A DNA stretch of 64,000 nucleotides from Williamsia limnetica (GTDB lineage Bacteria; Actinomycetota; Actinomycetes; Mycobacteriales; Mycobacteriaceae), in assembly GCF_003217475.1 (NCBI RefSeq), contig NZ_QJSP01000005.1, positions 305,190 to 369,189 on the forward strand, written 5' to 3'. Every line of letters starts with the position of its first letter. The stretch's first letter is position 1. The translations under genes were made by a program, and so were the position numbers. A model generated the notes under the pieces. It was not told the origin of the DNA. It saw nothing but the letters and a program-made list of their open reading frames with translations, and ran no database searches. Shown one piece after another: positions 55,201 through 61,604 of the stretch.

Positions 55201-58200
55201 GTCAAGATCCGCGGTCACCGTGTCGAACTGGGTGAGGTGAACGCTGTCATCTCAGGTTGCCCCGGGGTGGCGCAGTGCGCGGTGCTGGTCCAGAGTGCGC
55301 CGGATGGTACGGGCCCCGCCGAGGCCGGCTCGCGCATGCTCGTCGCACACCTGGTGATGGAACCGGAATGGGCGTCGACGGACGGCGACTCACTGAGCGC
55401 GGCGAGGCAGGTCCGCGATCGCATCGCGGCAACGCTGCCCGGCTATATGGTGCCGACGTTGTGGTCGGTGGTCACCGCGTTGCCGATGACGGTGAACGGC
55501 AAGCTCGATACGGGTGCGCTCCCCGACCCGAAGCCGCTTGGGGCGCAGTCGCTGCGATCTCCCCGAACCGCCACCGAGTCCGCACTGTGCGGTCTGTTCG
55601 CAGAGGTGCTGTCGGTGGATGAGGTCGGTATCGGTGACGACTTCTTCGACTTCGGGGGAGACAGCATCTCGTCGTTGACCGCCGCGAGCCGCGCTCGCAA
55701 ACGTGGATTCGCGCTGAAGCCCGGCGACATAATGCAATTGCGGACGGTCGAGGCGATTGCCGAGAAGCTCGATGCCGAGCACGAACCGGCCCCCGCCACG
55801 AGGACGGCTGAGCTCGCTGCCGATGCGGTCGGATCAGCGCCCTCCACCCCGATCGTGGAGGGCTATCTCACTGCGACAGAAGGGCGAGACGGCTTCTATC
55901 AGGCGCTCGTTCTCGCCACTCCTTCGGACGCCACTCGTGCGGACATCGGGAAGATGCTGCAGGGTGTGCTCGACACGCACCACGCACTTCGCGCTCGATG
56001 CGAACGAATCGGCGACAGAACTGAATTGGTGATCGGAGAGGCCGGTACCGTCACCGGTGCATCGATCCTGACCGTCGCCGCGTGCACCGGTGATCCGGCC
56101 GAGCACCGGGATGCGTGTCTGACGAATGCAGTGCGAGATCTGGACCCGTGGGCGGGCGTGGTCATACGTGCCGTGTGGATTCCGGCCGCCACTGGAACTC
56201 CGGTGGGCGGTGAACTGGTGTTGGCGATCCATCACCTCGTCGTGGACGGCGTCTCATGGCGGGTGCTGACCGAGGACCTGGCCGACATGTGGTCGATGAT
56301 CGACGATGGGCGCGCGCCGAAACCCGCACCAGAGGGCACCAATTGGCGTGCCTGGTCCCGCTCGTATGTGGAACACATCAGAAAGGGTGGATTCTCACGA
56401 GAGCTTCCGTACTGGAAGCACGTGTTGGCGGCCGAGGTCGCGACCATCGGACGCCCGCCGACCGCGAGTGCCGACCCGGAGGCTGCGGTCACGAGTGAAC
56501 TGGTCATACCTGCCGAGATCGCCGGCCCGATCCTGATGGACCTACCGCGCATTCTCGGTGGTGAGGTGAACGATGTCCTCCTGACTGCGTTGGCGGTGTC
56601 GATCGACCGGTGGCGCAGCGAGATTCGTTCCACCGCGCCGGGGCCGGTGTCGATCACGCTGGAGGGTCACGGACGCGAGGAGAGTGTGGTCGAGGGTGTC
56701 GATCTGTCGCGGACCGTCGGCTGGTTCACGACCCTGTTCCCGGTATCCCTCGAACCCGGATCGGTTCGATGGGCAGGCTCGACCGACGACGGTTCGACAC
56801 CGGACCCGCGTGATCTCCGGACCGCCTTCTCGTCCGTTTCGGCGGCCCTGCGGACGGTCCCGGACAAAGGGATCGGCTACGGGTCACTACGCTCGGTGCA
56901 CGCGCCCGAACATATTGATGTACAACAAAATTCAGAGATACTGTTCAACTATCTGGGTAGGCTGGACACACCCGAGGAAGCCGCGCCATGGGAGGTCGTG
57001 CCGGGAACCTCCCTGCGGTTCGGGGCAGTCGAGAGAACCGTCATGGGCAGGCGTCTGGAGATCAATGCGATCTCGTCGCGCGGCGATGCGGGACCGGAAC
57101 TGCGATTCACCTTCACCTGCCCCGAATCGTTTGTGTCCGGGGCTGAGGTCGAACAGCTTCAGCGGAGCTGGCACGAGGTGTGCGCGGGGCTGGCCGCTCT
57201 GGTCACGGGCGACGTGGACAACCTCTCCGAACGTACTCCGCCCGCGCCGGTGCTGGCCGAGGTTCTCGAAAGCGGCTTCGACTACTCCGGGTTCTTCGTC
57301 CCGATGCTGGTGGAGATCCCTGCGAACATCACGTTCGACAACGTATGCGAGGCGTTCACTGCGGTCGCTGGGGCACACCCGGTGCTTCGATCCGCCGTTG
57401 CCCACGACGCGGCGAATGCACGCTGGTGGCATACGTTCGGCGTGCCTGACGACTTCGATGCAACTCCGCTGTTCTCAGTTGTGGATGCGCGGGGACTCGA
57501 CGAGGCTGATCTGATTGCCGCGGAGGCATGGGCACTCGCCGATTCCGGAGAACGGGTCCGCCCTACGGACGGGCTCATGTGCGCGTTGACATACTTCGAT
57601 CGTGGTGAGCAACCAGCGCGACTTCTCGTCGCGATCAGTCACCTGGTGGTCGACGCGATGTCGTGGCAGATTCTGCTGGGCGACCTTGCTGCAGCATGTG
57701 AAGACCTTGCCGCAGGACTTACCCCGACACCCGTTCTCGAGTCGACGAGTTTTCGGCAATGGTCCGCGCGGTTGGCTACCCGCACCCTCGATGTGTCGCA
57801 GGCGGCAGTACTCGCACAATGGCAAAGCTATTCGCGCAAGCTTCGTGTCGATGGCACGACGCCCCTCGCGGCGGCCCTCTTCGGTCGCGAAGCAGACGCC
57901 GATGAAACCGCGCGGACGTTGCAGACGCTCATTGTGGAACCAGACATCACCGAGGCTCTGACGGGTCGGATCCCGCGGCATTTCGGGGCAGTCACCGGTG
58001 ACATTCTGCTGACGGCGCTCCTGATCGCGGTGTCGCAGACCGTGGGCGAAGAGCACCGGCAAACACACCAGCGCCTGGTGCTGCAGGGGCACGGTCGTGC
58101 CGAGGCGTTGCTCGACGGGGGCGCCCTGAGCTCAACGGTCGGCTATTTCGCCGAATCGTATCCGGCCGTCGTCCGGATCGGACGAGGGCCGGACTCCGCG

Positions 58201-58635
58201 GTGGGCGAGGCGTTTGTCGATCAGTTCGGCGATGCCCTCGAGTGCATCCAGGCTGATCTGGCAGAGGTTCCCGAGGCCGGAGAGGGGTTCTCGTACTACC
58301 GCAGATTGCTCGATGTGGAGCCGACCGTGTTCACCGGTGACGAGATCGCTTTCAATTACGAGGGACGGTTCGAGGGCTACTCGGCGGCGGCGTGGGGGTT
58401 GGCGCCGGAGGAGCGCGAAGCACTGAGTGCACACACCGAGAAGCTGGCCGGCAAGAGTCCGCTGTCGTCCATCGCCCGCGTGGTCGGACCGCCGGGGTCG
58501 GCCACCATGTCCCTCGGGTGCTCGTCGCCGGGCGGAGCACTGTCACGAGAGGTGGTGGCCTCGATCGTCGAACGGTGGCGCTCGATCCTGGAAGACGTTG
58601 TCGCGCAGAGCAGCTCGAAAACCAGTTCTCGGTAG
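43297..58635 (+). CDS. Giant NRPS: formyltransferase, degenerate C/E-like region, C-A-T-C-A-T-C-A-T-E-E
   Basis: A 5112-residue synthetase. An N-terminal formyltransferase (1-250) has NVHGGPLPFYRG (Asn89, His91) and VDKGIDTG (Asp125). Residues about 275-900 resemble condensation/epimerase lobes without a catalytic His. Module 1: C (909; EHLLFDG, His1046), A (1356-1885), carrier Ser1929. Module 2: C (1987; HHSALDE), A (2457-2985), Ser3032. Module 3: C (3106; HHFLCFDG), A (3547-4075), Ser4123. Then two epimerase-type domains follow, E1 (4182; HHLVVDG) and E2 (4655; SHLVVDA). My pocket codes are DAEDSGLINK, DVWHFSLIDK (serine) and DMENLGLINK (formyl-hydroxyornithine type). No thioesterase. I use the ATG at 43297, with GAAAGAG upstream, over the TTG at 43282. 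Confidence 0.93.
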   Translation: MIFVGSGSLLWRAVEYARSRHAEVSLVVHPEREDPPAWAGELRCVGATDVNDLADVFEEASTVDQVVWSTGNPFIFRKPILDLELTILNVHGGPLPFYRGLPMAGAVHAILNGETSFGVTIHRVDKGIDTGAIVEQSTFDLPDDITLEELTLTVSQQCHDIFVSAFDAAKTTGGLRPAADAGGSDPTAGSYFGMRQLATIGTLRNHENFARATFLGVLTDHYRFYAILFDFARGGKDDLTSVIADLRYWLRVGQTTTSGAPIPGGRSDRSSGPRTVERVERIAAGRASVLVRDAAQRIELPVTAVLTGAVAAAVSEITGDRALTLALPVREEAGWVPLRIELPGNHFGEEVVVEVQRAIGEAARHASIPFTEIVDALDGTDGVSSRPQLTVSCVSRHDPGSTNRHEPPQSYRFDAVEQRASDIELVLRLDDDQIGITCVFAADVVERHTVDRLLGQIETALPALAEVGVGGSGTIVDLDAAVAPGIAAEVPGGTGLDLLERFDAEAGVHSARVWRWVRDVEGVSDLPTPVVVDAFVRCVRAFGYHGGNPTAADLRAQIHLVDRDVLDAPVSPRSVHLLCGPATDDVSFSVVAAGDIDATAVDVFAETLVTVATALAAGDRVHLHVPDCDSLLRQRSDRSGSAEILDSAYWMDFADNHSDREFAGIDADAQAVIGASEVSSSLAVEEITASVLGWLGVHIGAVVTGGVVIDVEQSARGSADLVLPGRITTRYPVVLEDLGSEAIGAGPGVYATLRDAGIVPADLSTAMDYALLYWDNDQTLGIFDDVPDAAVLVRVAEGEAAIRVPDADGEHWGRYAVVVTVVRGPATADGNSRRLQVVLQSRSGIEFDVDALCRSLEFSTNDADVTSDAADAIAAAVTGVVTVEAVRPPLVGLTDPEIAVLSASFGEIRDILPLSPLQEGFYYHLQMANESGETDLYASQSRSRVRGSLDTDRMTDAISELLTRNENLTAGFVTIGGRAVQVIPETVPIPVRVVRADGASVDPGGLEEALAEERSAPFIADRPPLIRFLLLETEPGDWIISITFEHLLFDGWSLALLWDELFALYGDLAGLSVPNRPAYRDYLRWLGDRERAVAEQSWSEYLDLASGGIESTIVAPRALGTSAAADAAADSYRYLDPELHSRITAACREVGVTIGTYLHVAWGITLARLTGRTDAVFGTSVSGRPPELGGSESIIGLLFNTVPVHVRAPQSASVRRVLTDHQSRSAAVLDAAHVPLTDTQRIAGSSQLFDTLFIIQNMPVAVTELGESFGPDGSQISADEFALDDSTHYPLSIAVYPGDEVRVRCSYRGDVYTPAEVETIIDRLIHTAEAMVADLEGAVGRIGVTVPAELELLRSWNDTSRPVAAVTIAELLVEQAERTPDETAVVAGETQLSYAELLLAAGRCAAILGRHGVRVEDRVALLLRRDERTVVALFGVLLAGAAYVPIDSEHPDERIEYILDAAAPTVVLTTTDLRTRIPADRAHTVIDLDSSAVATELAAAHSDPVSPVPVSLDNLAYVIFTSGSTGRPKGVAVGHRGLTNMYFNHVRKIFDPVVRHQRGRRMRIAHTTSFSFDASWEQLFWLLNGHQVHIIDDELRKDPRLLLEHYDLARVDGFDVTPSYGQILTEEGLLDRPRPAGASTDETDPGVVFVSLGGEAVPESLWTELRTAPGVESFNLYGPTEYTINALGADLADSPTSNAGTPIDNTRAYVLDTNLALTPPGTPGELYLAGAGLARGYFSRSALTSERFVADPFDNGGRLYRTGDLVSWRPDGQIDYLGRTDDQIKIRGFRVELGEIAETIRAAPGVSAATVVAVDTGHDRKDIQLAAYYSSPQALDDNDIRAHTAQRLPQYMVPASFTHLTTLPLTTNGKINHAALPAPEFDLAGGEILEPTTETERRLRAIVALVIDADMDPAKVSVAADFVDIGIDSLRLTRLASRINAEFDITLTLRPLIENPTVSTLGAVVADLVGAETASRVRVSDVIRPEVIPASFGQQSLWLMDQMSGPTDQYIVPIVVPLVGEVDIPALAAAIGDVVIRHESLRTLLVADDRVVVRQEIVPPAAISERLLIDIVDGSGWDPSRVHTVLREQMLVPFSLGVDLPIRALLIETGDGAVMGLGVHHSALDEWSIPAMHRDMVAGYLARTAGAAPVWEPLTTQYADYAVWQRQLLGRPDDESSVLARQLQYWRGTLDGVPSLSAIPADLPRPASPNWWGQWREDAVPASVVPGLREVARQQGLTMFMLTQAAVALAVSSAGAGDDVVLGAPVGGRTDEALTDLVGYFVNTLPLRYDLSGNPTLGEVLGRVRATVLAGFEHQEVPFEEVVRAVGAERGESATPLFQMMVTYREDGDTAGRFAPGIDFGKAQRIALSTVKSDAELYITVAGDNITIVAGYAGELYEQATVQRFTDILIRAFEVLSDDVEVPLAAADLLSGRERSRLAEWSRGDRARDDAADTDTLDDALAAQAAATSESTAIVFGDRVMTYGEFDALVNQLSRLLLDRGVRVGDRVAVLLPRSEWLPIALTAVVRAGAAYVPVDASYPQERINYLLADSAPAVIVSETATTGGELADLFGPDIAQVILDDPATRRELSATSSAPVTDRDRSRRLLAHDAAYLIYTSGTTGKPKGATITHRAILNRLRWMQNEYGLSGEDRVLQKTPFSFDVSVWEFFWPLISGATMVVAAPDGHKDPEYLAAAISRHRISTLHFVPSMLAAFLESSPVGERLRSVKRVFCSGEALPASTASDAVALFGDNIHNLYGPTEAAIDVTFQPVTRALLQDLGGAGVPIGAPVANTDAWVLDRLLRPVPAGVAGELYLGGVQLAREYHDRPGLTAGRFVANPRSGKDNPGSRLYRTGDVARWNSQGKLEYLGRTDFQVKIRGFRIELDEIRTTLETHRAVGSAVVVARSRESGDPYLAAYYTRGAVGGLASSGDASPPAPATTGEELQAFLSDLLPEHMIPVTYTELETLPVTDNGKLDRSKLPEPAIAADEMSGPSPRSDREKQIATAMADVLGFERDQHLGIDRSFFALGGDSIIGVKLVSRLRAEGTRLSLRDVFAVRTIRLLALASDDNEFETESTPNGSGLPELDEETSRGLLAQVSPATAELLPLSPLQQGLYFQSMFGEAGSSVYIVQNYFDFDREFELERLASAVQLVIDRTPALRMRVVVDDDGVAYQAVLDSVRETIRSVDLSHRPAGTDPDTGALFAQEKSALHDIVGQPLWQLTVIALPEGRTRILITHHFLCFDGASAFILADRIVKTYASIGAEGSAAGLPALTPDTGYRDFLLWNAGRDRDASKKAWQQILRGQEAGSLLAPGATPRAGASERLALVLDKHGSDAVRDRAQSAGVTMNTVLNAALAVVLAHRLGSDRVVFGTPNVLRPPEIDGIDSAVGLFMNTVPIAVSLDPDETLTDLFGRLQDERADVLSHEYLGLGQIQQAVGSGPLFDVLFTLRNAWTDAGDVVVEHGITAGGTLDDSHYPLSIAINPFEQIEVTIDFREPDVSRAVAQEVLDSFRNVLTALSTAPPTTPVGSLEVFRERLLCGLERDVTDRTVAELLDEQARADPDAIALVAGDERVSFRQLNCRVNVLARALIARGVGPERVVGLALPRSVDMVVALFAVLRTGGAYLPLELDYPSERIRAMLADASPVLVVSTSGCWKAQWSPEIVPDSGVMLLDDPRIDEEMGASDTGSLSADELQSFRGLGNSRMDVPAYVIYTSGSTGVPKGVVTAHRGLTNMVINHREAIFDPVIAQAGHRKLRVAHTVSFSFDMSWEELLWLLEGHEVHICDEELRRDGSALVKYCHDHAVDVVNVTPTYAHHLFEMGLLDDDKRAPVLVLLGGEAVSDGVWERLRPDRGVTGYNLYGPTEYTINALGAGTGDSPTPTVGRPIANTVAHVLDAWLRPVPRGVVGELYLSGPGLARGYLDRFAVTAGRFVADPAISGNRMYRTGDLVRLRDDGHLDFLGRSDDQVKIRGHRVELGEVNAVISGCPGVAQCAVLVQSAPDGTGPAEAGSRMLVAHLVMEPEWASTDGDSLSAARQVRDRIAATLPGYMVPTLWSVVTALPMTVNGKLDTGALPDPKPLGAQSLRSPRTATESALCGLFAEVLSVDEVGIGDDFFDFGGDSISSLTAASRARKRGFALKPGDIMQLRTVEAIAEKLDAEHEPAPATRTAELAADAVGSAPSTPIVEGYLTATEGRDGFYQALVLATPSDATRADIGKMLQGVLDTHHALRARCERIGDRTELVIGEAGTVTGASILTVAACTGDPAEHRDACLTNAVRDLDPWAGVVIRAVWIPAATGTPVGGELVLAIHHLVVDGVSWRVLTEDLADMWSMIDDGRAPKPAPEGTNWRAWSRSYVEHIRKGGFSRELPYWKHVLAAEVATIGRPPTASADPEAAVTSELVIPAEIAGPILMDLPRILGGEVNDVLLTALAVSIDRWRSEIRSTAPGPVSITLEGHGREESVVEGVDLSRTVGWFTTLFPVSLEPGSVRWAGSTDDGSTPDPRDLRTAFSSVSAALRTVPDKGIGYGSLRSVHAPEHIDVQQNSEILFNYLGRLDTPEEAAPWEVVPGTSLRFGAVERTVMGRRLEINAISSRGDAGPELRFTFTCPESFVSGAEVEQLQRSWHEVCAGLAALVTGDVDNLSERTPPAPVLAEVLESGFDYSGFFVPMLVEIPANITFDNVCEAFTAVAGAHPVLRSAVAHDAANARWWHTFGVPDDFDATPLFSVVDARGLDEADLIAAEAWALADSGERVRPTDGLMCALTYFDRGEQPARLLVAISHLVVDAMSWQILLGDLAAACEDLAAGLTPTPVLESTSFRQWSARLATRTLDVSQAAVLAQWQSYSRKLRVDGTTPLAAALFGREADADETARTLQTLIVEPDITEALTGRIPRHFGAVTGDILLTALLIAVSQTVGEEHRQTHQRLVLQGHGRAEALLDGGALSSTVGYFAESYPAVVRIGRGPDSAVGEAFVDQFGDALECIQADLAEVPEAGEGFSYYRRLLDVEPTVFTGDEIAFNYEGRFEGYSAAAWGLAPEEREALSAHTEKLAGKSPLSSIARVVGPPGSATMSLGCSSPGGALSREVVASIVERWRSILEDVVAQSSSKTSSR

Positions 58636-58659
58636 CCGTCGACCGGCGGTGCCCTGCAC

Positions 58660-58694
58660 AAAAAGGGTCCGGGCCCTCGGGCCCGGACCTTTTT
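58660..58694 (+). terminator. Rho-independent terminator of the NRPS operon
   Basis: A 10-bp GC stem (58667-58676 with 58679-58688) with a 2-base loop, A-tract before and TTTTT after, 25 bases past the NRPS stop. It can also serve the convergent lipoprotein gene. Confidence 0.92.
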
Positions 58695-58761
58695 GAGTGC
58701 CGGCGGAGAATAGGCTAGGTCAGCTGATCTGTAGCTGCCCCAAGTGCTGCGACGCGTGTGC

Positions 58762-59727
58762 TCAGCTGGGGAAGTTGTTCAGAGCGGCGTCGATGCTCTC
58801 CAACGCAACCAGACTGGCGTCGTAGTTCAGCTGCTGGTCGTAGGCGAGAGGTATCAGCCTGTTCGACGTAGCGGCAGGCAGCGTCCGGAACAGTTCGGAG
58901 TCGAGGATTGCCTGTACGGCCGGGGTGGGTGTTCCATCGGGTTGGACGGGGTAGACGATCACGTCGTACTGCGCCAGTTCTCCGAGCCTTTCCATCGACA
59001 ACTCCTCGGCTTCGCCCTCGGGGAAAACCATCCCCACTTGCTCCGGGATGTGCGCGGTGTAGGTGCCCGACGGCATCAACCAGAACGAACCGGTATCCCA
59101 CGACGCGATGGCCATGACCTTCTTGCCTTCGATCTGGGATGCGTGCTCGGAGCGGATCTGCTCGGCGCGAGCATCGTAGGCGGCTTTCTTCTCAGCAGCC
59201 GCGTCTGAGAGGTCGACCACGCCGGCAGCTTCGGCGAAGGTGGGTTCTTTCCAATCCGCGATCGCGGTGGTGTCCTTGGGCATCAGATTCGCGACCGGGG
59301 CGATACTCGCGAGTCGGTCGCGGTCCACCTTCGCCCACCACGATTCCGGGATCGTGGCAAGAATGAGGTCGGGATTGAGCTCGGCGATCTTCTCGTAGTT
59401 GGGCTCGACCGCGGAACCCACCTTGGGCAAGCTCTCGTAGCGTTCCCAGGCTGCGGTGTTCTCGCCGAACGTGGCCTCGGTGTACTTGCCGTCTGACACG
59501 CCGACGAGGGGCCCGTCCAGGGTCAGCAACGTTTCTGCTGACCCCCATAGCGCGACGACCCGCTGCGGATCCGCCGGAATCTCGACTGGTCCGTCGACAG
59601 ATTGAACTGTCTGCGTCGCACTCTGTTCGTCGGAATCGCCGGAGTTGTCCGAGCACCCTGCCGTCACGATGGCACAGGCAGCCAGTGCTGCCGCTGCTAT
59701 CCGCTTGTGGACTGTTTTTGAGAACAT
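58762..59727 (-). CDS. Siderophore-binding lipoprotein (ABC substrate-binding, FepB/FecB type)
   Basis: A 321-residue type-III binding lipoprotein for ferric siderophores. The signal peptide ends in IVTAGC (lipobox); SVDGPVEIPADPQRVVAL begins the first lobe, NPDLILATI marks the hinge region, and QYDVIVYPVQPDG lies in the second lobe. It is the intact paralogue of the broken gene at 37040. Three ATGs stand in a row (59733, 59730, 59727); the last has GAAGG at 6 nt spacing. The gene is divergent from the AraC regulator with an iron box between them. No FecCD-type permease lies in the window, so its transporter is elsewhere or is the ABC heterodimer. Confidence 0.92.
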   Translation of the reverse strand: MFSKTVHKRIAAAALAACAIVTAGCSDNSGDSDEQSATQTVQSVDGPVEIPADPQRVVALWGSAETLLTLDGPLVGVSDGKYTEATFGENTAAWERYESLPKVGSAVEPNYEKIAELNPDLILATIPESWWAKVDRDRLASIAPVANLMPKDTTAIADWKEPTFAEAAGVVDLSDAAAEKKAAYDARAEQIRSEHASQIEGKKVMAIASWDTGSFWLMPSGTYTAHIPEQVGMVFPEGEAEELSMERLGELAQYDVIVYPVQPDGTPTPAVQAILDSELFRTLPAATSNRLIPLAYDQQLNYDASLVALESIDAALNNFPS

Positions 59728-59797
59728 CATCATCCTTCGTTGAAATGGCGCGCAGCGTCGCCGACCGTCGTAGGACGCGACGCCGTGTGCATCAAAG

Positions 59798-59816
59798 TTA
59801 GTCAAGGCTTCCCTAC
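59798..59816. promoter_or_regulatory. DtxR/IdeR-type iron box (13 of 19) in the lipoprotein-AraC divergent promoter
   Basis: TTAG, AAGGCT and CCCTA parts match the consensus, 13 of 19 positions. It lies 71 bases from the lipoprotein start and 29 bases from the regulator start, so iron can control both. Confidence 0.65.
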
Positions 59817-59844
59817 CAAAGGGCGCGTAAGCTTTCATGTACTT

Positions 59845-61440
59845 ATGGTGCAATCGTGGAGGGACGACAACATCGCCAACGTTCTCACCACTGCGCCGCC
59901 CCCGATACCGGCAAGCGTCAAGGTGGCGTCCTGGGCCGCCCGCGATCACCTGCTGATGTGGGTGCACACCGGGTCCGCCTATGTGCGTCTACCCGGCGCC
60001 GACCTCCGACGAGTCGAGGCCGGTACGGGTATCTGGATACCTCCGGGCCCCGATCACAGCATGTGGACCGACCCGGGTTCGGTCGCACTGCCGATCAGCG
60101 TGCCCGCCGACGCCGTTCGGTCGCCTCCCACTGACGTCACACACTTCACGGTCGGCGGTAACTGGAGTGAGTGGCTCATCGCTCAGTACGCTCAAGCGGC
60201 TTCGACGGGATCGCTCTCCGCATCAGGCGACGTCATCGAGGTGCTCGCGCGGAACAGTCCTGCGACGATGCTCGGTTCAGACCCGAGCGAGCCCGGCCGG
60301 TATCCGCCGGTGCCGCGCTCGGGAGGTGCGCGCTCTGTGGCGCGTCAGCTGATGCACGATCCCGCGTTGAGCCACACAGTCGACGAATGGGCACACCTGG
60401 TGTCCTACAGTCCGAGCACGCTTCGCCGTCAGTTCTGGCGACAGACCGGCATGACCTTTTCTCAGTGGCGGTTGCAGTGCCGCATGGCGGCGGCGAGCGA
60501 GCTGTTGGTCGACGGACACGACGTTGCACATGTTGCAGCACGTACAGGGTTTGCGAGCCGGAGCGGACTCACGCGAGCGTTCCGCGAGCAGTACCAACTG
60601 ACCCCGCGAGACTTCGCGGTCCGAGAGCGGGGCCTTACCCGAGCCGGCCCACGTGTGAGCGCAGATCCATCGCTCAGTCCGTTGCCGGCCGGTGACCTCG
60701 TCGGCGGACGACGCGCGTCGCACGGGCAGTCACAGTCCGAGAACAACCGCATGACCTGGCTCTTTCGTGTCGGCACAGGAACGACGAGGGGGACGGGCCC
60801 TGCGGCTCGCACCGGCGATGCCCTGTGGCAGCCGGCCGGGGCACCCTTGGAGCCCCACCTGCCCAAGGGGTCCATCGCGGTGCCCTTGAGCACACTGTGC
60901 ACCGAGTGCATACAACTCCCGGGGCCGCTGCGTACACACTTCTCGCCGGCGTGGGAGGCATACCTGCTCTATTGCTCGGTGTCCACGCACACCCTGCTGT
61001 TGCCTGACACTCGCGCGCAGTTCTCTCGGCTCGCGCGTCCACAGCACCAGCACGTGCTCGACGCATTCGAGGACCAGCTGGAGGCGGACCGCACGATGGA
61101 CGTGCCGTTTCCGAAAGATGGTCGAGCCCGGCGGGTGGCCCTGAGCTTTCTCGAGGACATCGGGACCGCCGGTGACACTGGGTCGGCCGATATCTCTCCG
61201 GCGATCCACGCGGCATTTCGCCTGGAAACGGGCATGACATACAGACGGTGGCAGCAGGCGTCCCGCATGAAGCTCGCCCGCGAGTTGCTCACCGATGGCT
61301 CCAAAGTGAGTTCCGTGGCCTGCAGAGTCGGATACAGCCAGTTGTCCAACTTCAGTAGGACGTTCAGCGCCTTCCATGGGATATCGCCTCGCGAGTATCA
61401 GGAAATCGAACTCGGTCTGACGGCTGTCGAAGCCCGGTAA
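59845..61440 (+). CDS. Double AraC-family regulator
   Basis: A 531-residue regulator that looks like two AraC proteins in one chain. Half 1: a cupin-like sensor (about residues 25-130; YVRLPGADLRRVEAGTGIWI and PGPDHSMW) and an AraC DNA-binding domain (about 155-260; VDEWAHLVSYSPSTLRRQF, VAARTGFASRSGLTRAFREQ). Half 2: a second sensor-like region (about 300-400) and a second AraC domain (about 425-525; VACRVGYSQLSNFSRTF, GISPREYQ). Siderophore loci often have one AraC activator that senses the ferric siderophore. An iron box lies upstream. The ATG at 59845 is preferred over the longer frame from 59740, which would overlap the iron box. Confidence 0.88.
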   Translation: MVQSWRDDNIANVLTTAPPPIPASVKVASWAARDHLLMWVHTGSAYVRLPGADLRRVEAGTGIWIPPGPDHSMWTDPGSVALPISVPADAVRSPPTDVTHFTVGGNWSEWLIAQYAQAASTGSLSASGDVIEVLARNSPATMLGSDPSEPGRYPPVPRSGGARSVARQLMHDPALSHTVDEWAHLVSYSPSTLRRQFWRQTGMTFSQWRLQCRMAAASELLVDGHDVAHVAARTGFASRSGLTRAFREQYQLTPRDFAVRERGLTRAGPRVSADPSLSPLPAGDLVGGRRASHGQSQSENNRMTWLFRVGTGTTRGTGPAARTGDALWQPAGAPLEPHLPKGSIAVPLSTLCTECIQLPGPLRTHFSPAWEAYLLYCSVSTHTLLLPDTRAQFSRLARPQHQHVLDAFEDQLEADRTMDVPFPKDGRARRVALSFLEDIGTAGDTGSADISPAIHAAFRLETGMTYRRWQQASRMKLARELLTDGSKVSSVACRVGYSQLSNFSRTFSAFHGISPREYQEIELGLTAVEAR

Positions 61441-61488
61441 TTCACACCACTGACCGGGACCGCCCAGGCTTCCTGGAATGCTCTCCAC

Positions 61489-61508
61489 TGTCTAGGCTAG
61501 GTTGGACA
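61489..61508 (+). promoter_or_regulatory. Weak iron-box-like palindrome before the second NRPS
   Basis: A 20-bp imperfect palindrome (8 of 10 pairs) with two TAGG half sites. It matches the iron-box consensus at only about 10 of 19 positions. Its place 97 bases before the NRPS start is suggestive. Confidence 0.35.
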
Positions 61509-61604
61509 GCATAGCGACGATCTGCTCGTGCACCTTCTTCTGCGGTCGCAGACGGAGTTACCGACGTCGAGCAGTCCGTGGTCCGTGGTCCGAGGAGATT
61601 TCTT

